This document shows, piece by piece, positions 1-6,287 of a stretch of DNA of 6,287 bases. Source of the stretch: Gemmatimonadota bacterium (GTDB lineage: Bacteria > Gemmatimonadota > Gemmatimonadetes > Gemmatimonadales > GWC2-71-9); assembly GCA_027294815.1 (NCBI GenBank), contig JAPULP010000408.1, positions 1 to 6,287 on the forward strand, given 5' to 3'. Under the pieces are notes generated by a model. It saw nothing but the letters and a program-made list of their open reading frames with translations, did no database searches and had not been told where the DNA came from. A program made the position numbers and the translations under genes. The number at the start of each line of letters is the position of its first letter. Within the stretch, counting starts at the first letter, position 1.

Positions 1-136
1 TCTTTTGGAGATCGATGAGATAGATCCCGGACCGCTCGGCGAAAATAAACCGCCGCATCTTGGGATTCCATCGCCGCGTCTGGTGCCCAAAATGGACGCC
101 AGCTTCTAACAAGTCCTGCATGGTTGGGTCTACCAT
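1..136 (-). CDS. rpsB: 30S ribosomal protein S2 (uS2), N-terminal part, truncated by the window edge
   Basis: This is the beginning of small-subunit ribosomal protein S2, which binds the 30S head/body junction and is needed for assembly and for recruiting S1. The sequence shows 45 codons from an ATG at 134-136 to the window edge. They include the family hallmark LLEAGVHFGHQTRRWNPKM (residues 9-27), followed by a FIFAERSGIYLIDLQK block (residues 30-45) that matches the usual S2 helix and strand order. A GGAA sequence about 7 bases before the ATG is a plausible ribosome binding site. A second ATG at residue 6 is possible, but S2 proteins usually have a few residues before this point, so the upstream ATG is preferred. 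It follows rpsI in the common rplM-rpsI-rpsB order, and tsf would be expected next, outside the window. Identification is secure; only the missing C-terminal part is unseen. Confidence 0.95.
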   Translation of the reverse strand, partial: MVDPTMQDLLEAGVHFGHQTRRWNPKMRRFIFAERSGIYLIDLQK

Positions 137-255
137 ATACCAATTCCGTTTGGGTTAGTTCGTCCACCGCCCTCAACCCCGGCCTCGATCCACGCGCTTG
201 GCGGGACACCCAAGACCAAGTCAGACGATGTGTGTGATGACCGCAGTTTGCGGCT
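137..255 (-). promoter_or_regulatory. rpsI-rpsB intergenic leader with small hairpins (candidate S2 leader)
   Basis: These 119 bases separate rpsI from rpsB and hold no open reading frame that resembles a protein. On the minus strand I see a small hairpin directly after the rpsI stop (arms CCGCA/TGCGG, 241-253, no T-tract), a 5-bp stem CTTGG/CCAAG (197-214, 8-base loop) and a 5-bp stem GGGTT/AACCC (152-179) that ends about 15 bases before the rpsB start. A longer-range pairing of GTCC-CGCC with GGCG-GT-GGAC is also possible. Leaders before rpsB are known autoregulatory sites in some bacteria, so a regulatory leader is reasonable. I cannot match it to a known motif, and the stems are individually weak. 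No convincing promoter was found. Confidence 0.3.
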
Positions 256-660
256 TTATCTCTTGGAGAACTGGAAGCGCTTCCGAGCACCCGGTTGGCC
301 GGGCTTCTTCCGTTCCACTGCACGCGGGTCACGCGTCAACAAACCGTGCTCCCGCAACTTCTTCCGATGCGTCTCATCCGCGGCGAGCAGAGCCCGAGCG
401 ATGCCGAGGCGAAGGGCACCGGCCTGTCCCGTCAACCCCCCCCCATTCACAAGCGCCCGCACGTCAAAAGCTCCCAGCGTGTCCGTTGCCGTGAAGCTCT
501 GCTGAATGTGCTGAATCAGCGAGCGCCTGGGGAAGTAATCCCCCAACGTCCGGCCGTTGATGTTCCACTTACCGGAGCCGGGCGTGAGAGTCACCCTGGC
601 GACGCTGGTTTTGCGTCTTCCTAATCCCTGCCACCGAAGTTCGATTTGTGCGACTGTCAT
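256..660 (-). CDS. rpsI: 30S ribosomal protein S9 (uS9)
   Basis: S9 is a 30S head protein whose C-terminal tail reaches the P site and contacts the anticodon arm of peptidyl-tRNA. The 134-residue product has the expected length and blocks: GLGRRKTSVARV near the N-terminus (residues 12-23), the family signature region NGGGLTGQAGALRLGIARAL (residues 72-91), the basic RKKLREHGLLTRDPR segment (99-113), and the invariant end KRFQFSKR with the terminal Lys-Arg that contacts tRNA. The ATG at 658-660 lies 14 bases after the rplM stop. Purine-rich AAGG and AGGA sequences lie just upstream, but neither is ideally spaced, so translation may be coupled to rplM. Gene order rplM-rpsI is nearly universal in bacteria. 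No irregularities seen. Confidence 0.97.
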   Translation of the reverse strand: MTVAQIELRWQGLGRRKTSVARVTLTPGSGKWNINGRTLGDYFPRRSLIQHIQQSFTATDTLGAFDVRALVNGGGLTGQAGALRLGIARALLAADETHRKKLREHGLLTRDPRAVERKKPGQPGARKRFQFSKR

Positions 661-674
661 GCCTTACAATGTTC

Positions 675-1109
675 CTAAGGTAGGTCGAGCGGTGTGGGTT
701 GCTGCGCCTCATGAGGATGCTTCGGTCCCGCGTACACTTTGAGTTTCTTGCGAAGCACCTGGCGGCCGAGCGTTCCTTTCGGCAGCATGCCGAACACCGC
801 CTTCTCGATGACCCGCTCCGGATGTTTCTCCAGCATCCTTGCCACCGGTACAAATTTCTCGTTGCCAATATACCCGGTGTGACGGAAATACTGCTTCTGT
901 TCCATCTTTCGCCCGGTCAAACGCACCTTCTCCGCGTTGACCACGACGACGAAGTCGCCGCCGTCCATGTGTGGCGTAAAGGTGGGCTTGTGCTTTCCGC
1001 GAATAACCTGAGCGATCCGACTCGCCAATCGCCCCAACACGGCACCATCCGCGTCGACGACGTGCCAACGGTGGTCGAGCTCACCCGCTTTGATCATGTA
1101 TGTCTTCAT
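675..1109 (-). CDS. rplM: 50S ribosomal protein L13 (uL13)
   Basis: L13 is an early-assembly protein of the large ribosomal subunit that binds 23S rRNA. The 144-residue product matches the usual length of about 142. It starts with MKTYMIKAGE, followed by WHVVDADGAVLGRLASRIA (residues 15-33), GDFVVVVNAEKVRLTGRK (51-68), RHTGY (76-80) and the L13 signature HPERVIEKAVFGMLPKGTLGR (96-116, given here across adjoining segments), then KLKVYAGPKHPHEAQQP. The frame stays open upstream to 1175, but those extra 22 residues lie in the spacer and have no L13 character, whereas MKTY is the classic L13 start. The Shine-Dalgarno match before this ATG is weak. The gene follows the biotin carrier gene after a 75-base spacer and is 14 bases ahead of rpsI. 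Confidence 0.96.
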   Translation of the reverse strand: MKTYMIKAGELDHRWHVVDADGAVLGRLASRIAQVIRGKHKPTFTPHMDGGDFVVVVNAEKVRLTGRKMEQKQYFRHTGYIGNEKFVPVARMLEKHPERVIEKAVFGMLPKGTLGRQVLRKKLKVYAGPKHPHEAQQPTPLDLP

Positions 1110-1184
1110 GCGGTCAACCGAAACCCGTGCGTATCGTTCAAAAACCAAGACAGTCTGTAAACCTAGCGGCGGCAAGTGGTTCGG
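1110..1184 (-). promoter_or_regulatory. Spacer upstream of rplM with a weak promoter-like pair (possible L13 leader)
   Basis: This 75-base spacer separates the biotin carrier gene from rplM. On the minus strand it contains TTTACA (1156-1161), which matches the -35 consensus at five of six bases, 17 bases ahead of AACGAT (1133-1138), which matches -10 at only three of six. A start site near 1126 would leave a leader of about 17 bases. No T-tract terminator separates the carboxylase genes from the ribosomal genes here. L13 operons are autoregulated through a leader in some bacteria, but I could not recognise that structure. Treat this as a candidate only. Confidence 0.22.
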
Positions 1185-1685
1185 TCAACTGGACGGACCA
1201 AGCTCCACCAAGGGGGCTCCCTTCTCGACCGCCCGCCCCAGCTCTGCGTAGATCCGCACCACCACCCCATCCTCCGGCGCCCTAATCTCGTTCTCCATCT
1301 TCATCGCCTCGAGCACCACTAGCCCGACTCCACGCTTCACCGACTGGCCCTCCTCGACCTGAAGGCGGAGAATCATGCCGGGCATTGGGGCTTTCACCAC
1401 ACCGCCACCGGCGCCGGTTTTTCCGCCACCCGACAGTGCCCGGAGTTGCCTGGTCCGCTCGTCCACCACGACGGCGTTCCACACGCGCCCGCCGACGTGA
1501 AGCTCCCAACCCCCTGCCTCTCGGGTCAGAGCAACGGGGGTGATGCGCCCGTCCATCTCGAGCTGGAAGAGGGGGGTATGGGGAATAGCGTACAGATGCC
1601 CGGTCGCCGTCCGCCCATCAACCGTGACGCCGTCGCCGATTTCGACGACAAACGGGCGCCCGCCGACCACCACTTCGTACTTCAT
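1185..1685 (-). CDS. Biotin carboxyl carrier subunit of acyl-CoA carboxylase, with BT-like N-terminal domain
   Basis: This 166-residue protein carries the biotin that shuttles CO2 from the biotin carboxylase to the carboxyltransferase. The C-terminal half (about residues 97-163) is a biotinyl domain: APMPGMILRL (99-108), then the biotinylation motif LEAMKMENEIRAP (125-137) with the acceptor lysine at K129, and a closing GAPLVEL. A Gly-rich hinge (GGGKTGAGGG, 86-95) precedes it. The N-terminal 80 residues look like a beta-rich domain with HLYAIPHTP, GGWELHVGGRVWNAVVVDE and similar strands. They resemble the BT domain found between biotin carboxylase and carrier in fused propionyl-CoA carboxylase alpha chains, and unlike the Ala/Pro-rich N-terminus of E. 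coli AccB. Its ATG overlaps the stop of the RNA methyltransferase gene (ATGA, 1682-1685). The role is sure; the BT assignment is by pattern. No symbol is given because it is not a classical accB. Confidence 0.9.
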   Translation of the reverse strand: MKYEVVVGGRPFVVEIGDGVTVDGRTATGHLYAIPHTPLFQLEMDGRITPVALTREAGGWELHVGGRVWNAVVVDERTRQLRALSGGGKTGAGGGVVKAPMPGMILRLQVEEGQSVKRGVGLVVLEAMKMENEIRAPEDGVVVRIYAELGRAVEKGAPLVELGPSS

Positions 1686-2916
1686 GACGCGGATTCCAGG
1701 ACAGCCAGCGTCTCCACATGGCTCGTCTGGGGAAAGAGGTCATACGCCACCACCCGCCGAACGGAGAACGCCGTCAGGCGGCTGATGTCGCGAGCCAGCG
1801 TGGCGGGATCGCACGAGATGTAGGCCAATACCCTTCCGGCCCGGGCCGCTCCCCAACGATCGAGATGTTGGGTTACCCGCCGCACCATGCCCGCGCGAGG
1901 TGGGTTCACGACCACAGCTACCGGCTCGTCGAGTTGTTGGAGCACGACCTCCACTCGGCCCGTGATGTGCTTGACCCTTTCGGGCGTTCGTCTGGCTGCC
2001 CACTCCTTGGCCGCCCGATCCTCATCCACCGACCACGCCGTGGCCCCCCGCCCGGCGAGCAACGCAGCCGTATCGCCAACCCCCCCGTACAAGTCCCAGA
2101 CGACCTCTCCGTCCACAGCGCCCAGAGTAGCAACCGCCTCACGCCTGATGGTGTCGGCTAACGCCGGATTCGACTGTTCGAACGCCAGCGCCGGAAATCC
2201 GGTGCGCGGACCGGCCATAACGCGCGCAGCCCCCCCCACCGGGCGCCACCAGAAGGACAGCTCGTGGTCGCCGACGGCCCGAACCAGCGGGTCCGGGTCC
2301 CAGGGAGGCGCGCCGCCGGCGAATACCACGTGCAACCCGCCGTCGCGATCCTCTCTCAGCGTCAGCGACTCCGCGCCCAGCGGGAAGAGACTGCCGTGGT
2401 TTCGCACCCGGGCCCAGAGTTGCATCACGCGCTCCCGCGTAATGAGGCAGTCGGTGGGTTCGAAAACCCCTCCCGATCGCGAAAACAAATGCAACCCGAA
2501 CCGCCGCCCCTGCCCGTGTGGCGTTGTGCGAGCGTTCAACGTGATCATACTGCGGTATCTCCAGGGGTCCGGTGACGCGACGATATCCGGGTCGTCGATG
2601 CGCAATCCGGCGATCCGGCGAAGCGCGTCCCCCACCACGCGTTGTTTGGCGCGAAGCTGGGCTCCGGGTGAGAGGTGTTGCAGCTGGCACCCTCCACAGC
2701 CCTCCCGTGTGTAATGCACGCACGAGGGATCGACCCGATCCGGCCCCGGGGTCTTCAACGCAACCACCCGCGCCCGCACGTAACGGGGTTTTGCCTCGAC
2801 CTCGACGACCTCGACGACGTCTCCCGGACTGGTCCGCGACACGAACACGACACGCCCGTCCGGCATTCGTCCGACCCCTTCCCCACCCGCGGCAATCCCG
2901 TCGATGGTCACCAGTG

Positions 2917-2920
<4 letters not shown>
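1682..2920 (-). CDS. rlmD: TRAM-domain 23S rRNA (uracil-5-)-methyltransferase, RlmD/RlmCD type
   Basis: Predicted SAM-dependent methyltransferase making 5-methyluridine in 23S rRNA (U1939 for RlmD; U747 and U1939 for RlmCD). In the 412-residue product, residues 1-57 form a TRAM RNA-binding domain (IDGIAAGGEGVGR, then SPGDVVEVVEV). Four cysteines suited to a [4Fe-4S] cluster follow: C67, C75, C78 and C158. The methyltransferase part has FEQSNP (248-252), the SAM loop DLYGGVGD (276-283), VVVNPPRAG (336-344), the catalytic cysteine C370 in YISCDPATLARD, and HVETLAVLE with the probable general base E403. TrmA lacks the TRAM and cluster, and RlmC lacks the TRAM, so RlmD/RlmCD fits best; target bases cannot be told. 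The start chosen is the ATG at 2918-2920 overlapping the biotin carboxylase stop (ATGA); an upstream in-frame extension to 2953 lies inside that gene. The stop overlaps the next start in the same way. Confidence 0.88.
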
Positions 2921-4428
<1,508 letters not shown>

Positions 4429-4467
4429 CTCACCCCCCGACGGAAGGACGGAAGGACGTCTTTCCAC

Positions 4468-6018
4468 CTACAACGGTATACAGCCATGCTTCTTCGCCGG
4501 CATCTTATCACGTTTCGTCAATAACGTATCGAGCGCCGAAATGAGACGCGGCCGGGTTTCCCTCGGGTCGATGACATCATCGAGATACCCGCGAGCGGCG
4601 GCGTGGTACGGGTGGGCAAATTTTTCCCGATAGTCCTCTTCCAATTCGGCCAGCTTCGCCTCGGGATCGTCGGAAGCGGCGATCTCGCGCCGAAAGAGTA
4701 TTTCGACTGCGCCTTTCGGCCCCATGACGGCGATCTCGGCCGTCGGCCACGCGAGATTGAAGTCGCCCCCGACGTGCTTGGAGTTCATGACGTCGTATGC
4801 TCCGCCGTACGCTTTTCTCGTGATGACCGTCATCTTCGGGACGGTGGCTTCGCAGTAGGCGTACAGCAGCTTGGCACCGTGTTTGATGATGCCACCATGC
4901 TCCTGTTCGACACCTGGTAGAAAGCCCGGCACGTCTTCGAACGTCACGAGGGGGATGTTGAACGCGTCGCAAAATCGAATAAATCGCGCTCCCTTGAGCG
5001 ACGCCGCGATATCGAGCACGCCGGCGAGCACCGCCGGCTGGTTGGCCACAAGACCGACCGAGTGTCCGCCGAGTCGGGCAAAACCAACGAGAAGGTTGGG
5101 AGCGTAGTCTTCGTGGACTTGAAGGATCTCGCCGTCGTCGACCACGCGCCCAATGATGTCCAGCATATCGTACGGCTTGTTCGGATTGTCGGGAACGATG
5201 GTCAACAAGTCTTCGTCACGCCGATCGACCGGGTCGTCACTCTGCCGGACCGGCGCGCCGTCGAGATTGTTACTCGGAATGAACGAGACGAGTTTGCGGA
5301 TGCCGGCCAGACATTCGATCTCGGAGTCGTGCGCGAAATGCGCCACGCCCGATCGCGACGCGTGGACGTCCGCTCCACCAAGTTCCTCGGTCGTGACGTC
5401 CTCGTGCGTCACCGTCTTCACCACGTTCGGCCCCGTAACGAACATGTAGGAGATGCCACGCACCATGCACACGAAATCCGTGATCGCGGGACTGTAAACA
5501 GCACCGCCCGCACATGGGCCGAGGATAGCGCTGATTTGCGGCACGACACCCGACGCTTTCGTATTGCGCAAGAAGATATCGGCATAACCGCCGAGTGACA
5601 CCACGCCTTCTTGAATACGTGCCCCACCGGAATCGTTCAAGCCAATGATGGGTGCGCCGTTTCGCATCGCCAGATCCATGATCTTGCAGATCTTCTCGGC
5701 GTGAGCCTCCGCCAGCGATCCGCCGAACACCGTGAAGTCTTGAGCAAAGACGTATACGAGCCGACCGTCGATCGTCCCGTAGCCCGTCACCACACCGTCT
5801 CCGAGAATTTTTTGCTGATCCAATCCAAAATCGGTCGACCGGTGCGTGACAAACCGATCCAGCTCCACGAACGAATCCGGATCCAACAATACATCGAGCC
5901 GTTCGCGTGCTGTGAGTTTGCCCTTGTCGTGCTGAGCTTGGATCCGGGTGGAGCCACCCCCCTGCTGGGACTCGTCCCGGAGCTTTTCCAACGCGTCGAG
6001 TCTGTCGTGAATGCGCAT
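4468..6018 (-). CDS. pccB: Acyl-CoA carboxylase carboxyltransferase (propionyl-CoA carboxylase beta type)
   Basis: Transfers the carboxyl group from carboxybiotin to an acyl-CoA. The 516-residue product has the usual length and the two crotonase-like halves of the PccB/MmdA family. In the N-terminal half, KLTARERLDVLLDPDSF (34-50), FTVFGGSLAEAH (95-106), SGGARIQEGV (130-139) and GPCAGGAVYSPA (167-178) include the oxyanion-hole glycines. In the C-terminal half, FEDVPGFLPGVEQEHGGII (360-378) and TRKAYGGAYDVMNSKH (400-415) are present, and the protein ends KKHGCIPL, close to the common KHGNIPL. D409 in GGAYDVM corresponds to Asp422 of Streptomyces PccB, which favours propionyl-CoA; acetyl-CoA-using paralogues have Ile there. 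Start: the ATG at 6016-6018 with GGAAG three bases upstream, giving MRIHDRLDALEKL. An extension to 6090 would begin inside a terminator hairpin and is rejected. It is the first gene of the operon. Other family members (methylmalonyl-CoA decarboxylase alpha, other acyl-CoA carboxylases) cannot be fully excluded, but the neighbouring carboxylase subunits favour a carboxylase. Confidence 0.93.
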   Translation of the reverse strand: MRIHDRLDALEKLRDESQQGGGSTRIQAQHDKGKLTARERLDVLLDPDSFVELDRFVTHRSTDFGLDQQKILGDGVVTGYGTIDGRLVYVFAQDFTVFGGSLAEAHAEKICKIMDLAMRNGAPIIGLNDSGGARIQEGVVSLGGYADIFLRNTKASGVVPQISAILGPCAGGAVYSPAITDFVCMVRGISYMFVTGPNVVKTVTHEDVTTEELGGADVHASRSGVAHFAHDSEIECLAGIRKLVSFIPSNNLDGAPVRQSDDPVDRRDEDLLTIVPDNPNKPYDMLDIIGRVVDDGEILQVHEDYAPNLLVGFARLGGHSVGLVANQPAVLAGVLDIAASLKGARFIRFCDAFNIPLVTFEDVPGFLPGVEQEHGGIIKHGAKLLYAYCEATVPKMTVITRKAYGGAYDVMNSKHVGGDFNLAWPTAEIAVMGPKGAVEILFRREIAASDDPEAKLAELEEDYREKFAHPYHAAARGYLDDVIDPRETRPRLISALDTLLTKRDKMPAKKHGCIPL

Positions 6019-6064
6019 AATCTTCCGTCTCGTATCGTGAAACGTCGAAAAACGAGCTACTCGC
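6019..6064 (-). promoter_or_regulatory. Short spacer that should hold the carboxylase operon promoter
   Basis: Forty-six bases lie between the terminator T-tract and the carboxyltransferase start. If the terminator works, the operon promoter must sit here or overlap the terminator. I find a GGAAG ribosome-binding-like sequence (6022-6026) and a GATACG hexamer (6031-6036), but no -35/-10 pair with proper spacing. The assignment rests on position only, and read-through from upstream is the alternative. Confidence 0.25.
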
Positions 6065-6106
6065 AAAGAAAACGCCGGCGGCCTGGACATTGCCAGGCCA
6101 CCGGCG
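6065..6106 (-). terminator. Rho-independent terminator after the acidic-tail gene
   Basis: On the minus strand the arms 6093-6106 and 6073-6086 form a GC-rich stem of 6 + 7 base pairs, interrupted by one A/C mismatch, with a 6-base loop (6087-6092). The stem is followed at once by TTTTCTTT (6065-6072). This is a textbook intrinsic terminator. It lies 22 bases after the stop of the upstream gene and ends 46 bases before the carboxyltransferase start, so it separates the two transcription units. The complementary strand has no comparable T-tract after the hairpin, so it is directional. Confidence 0.88.
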
Positions 6107-6128
6107 CGAATTCATTCGATCGAACGTC

Positions 6129-6287
6129 CTACTCGCCCGCCGACTCCGCCTCCGCGGCGGCCTTCGCCGCCTCTTTCTTTGCGTCGGATTCGGTCTCAGC
6201 CGGAGCCTCGTCGGCCGGCGTTTCCTGCTCCGCCGACTCGGCCTTCACCTCTTCCTTTGGCTCGGACTCGGTCTCAGCGGGAGCTTC
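6129..6287 (-). CDS. C-terminal acidic, Ala/Glu-rich tail of an unidentified protein (5' end outside window)
   Basis: The last 52 codons of a gene that enters from the high-coordinate edge and stops with TAG at 6129-6131. The visible part is almost entirely Glu, Ala, Lys, Pro, Ser and Thr, with no folded-domain motif. EAPAETES occurs twice, 26 residues apart (residues 1-8 and 27-34 of the visible part), and the following PKEE and AKKE segments also resemble each other, so the tail has grown by an imperfect repeat. It ends AKAAAEAESAGE. Such low-complexity acidic tails are found on several ribosomal and other translation-related proteins, as well as on unrelated proteins, so the identity cannot be read from this piece. 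The open frame, the correctly placed stop and the terminator just downstream make it a real coding end. Confidence 0.78.
   Translation of the reverse strand, partial: EAPAETESEPKEEVKAESAEQETPADEAPAETESDAKKEAAKAAAEAESAGE
6178..6287 (-). repeat. Two imperfect 32-base direct repeats, 78-base period, within the acidic tail
   Basis: The segments 6178-6209 and 6256-6287 match at 27 of 32 bases with no gaps, giving a period of 78 bases (26 codons). Both encode EAPAETES followed by a charged segment. Because the period is a multiple of three and the copies are in the same frame, this is an in-frame coding repeat. The second copy touches the window edge, so more copies may lie beyond it. Confidence 0.65.

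Noticed and set aside
241..253. Hairpin CCGCA/TGCGG right after the rpsI stop as a terminator
   Set aside because: The stem is only 5 base pairs and is followed by TCATCACACA, not a T-tract, so it is not an intrinsic terminator.
1110..1175. N-terminal extension of L13 by 22 residues
   Set aside because: The extra residues do not look like L13, and MKTYMIKAGE is the usual family start.
1887..2714. Open frame of 275 codons on the plus strand opposite the methyltransferase gene
   Set aside because: It is antisense to a well-supported gene, is rich in Ser, Pro, Arg and Ala as expected from GC-rich antisense reading, and shows no recognisable domain or ribosome binding site.
5062..5598. Open frame of 178 codons on the plus strand opposite the carboxyltransferase
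   Set aside because: Antisense shadow of a highly conserved enzyme, with no start signal or protein motif of its own.
6019..6090. N-terminal extension of the carboxyltransferase by 24 residues
   Set aside because: It would begin inside the terminator stem and read through the T-tract; MRIHDRLDALEKL at 6018 is a normal family start.

Overview
The window is a GC-rich bacterial chromosome segment in which every supported gene lies on the minus strand and the genes are packed tightly. Read in the direction of transcription (high to low coordinates), it contains: the C-terminal tail of an unidentified acidic protein (6129-6287); an intrinsic terminator (6065-6106); an acyl-CoA carboxylase carboxyltransferase, PccB/MmdA type (4468-6018); a biotin carboxylase (2917-4428); a TRAM-domain rRNA m5U methyltransferase of the RlmD/RlmCD group (1682-2920); a biotin carrier protein with a BT-like N-terminal half (1185-1685); then ribosomal proteins L13 (675-1109), S9 (256-660) and the first 45 codons of S2 (1-136, running off the window). 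No gap between genes exceeds about 120 bases, so there is no large unexplained non-coding stretch. I see no tRNA, rRNA, CRISPR array, insertion sequence or other mobile feature.

The three carboxylase subunits would form one biotin-dependent acyl-CoA carboxylase. Biotin carboxylase charges the biotin on the carrier with CO2 using ATP and bicarbonate. The carboxyltransferase then moves the carboxyl group to an acyl-CoA. The Asp in its GGAYDVM motif points to propionyl-CoA rather than acetyl-CoA, giving (S)-methylmalonyl-CoA. The RNA methyltransferase sits between the two halves of what is a single alpha chain in many bacteria. It is joined to both neighbours by 4-base ATGA stop/start overlaps, so it is very probably co-translated with them. 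The only convincing intrinsic terminator lies upstream of the carboxyltransferase gene, so a single transcript from the carboxylase genes into rplM-rpsI-rpsB is plausible. Weak promoter and leader signals before rplM and rpsB could add internal control.

Organism: a Gram-negative-type or deep-branching GC-rich bacterium. The rplM-rpsI-rpsB order is common. Coupling to a three-subunit propionyl-CoA-type carboxylase made me think of Gemmatimonadota or a similar phylum, but this is a guess from gene order and composition, not something the sequence proves. Overall this is a housekeeping region. I did not find an undescribed defence, mobile or other exotic system. The most interesting points are the architecture of the carboxylase operon and its connection to translation genes.
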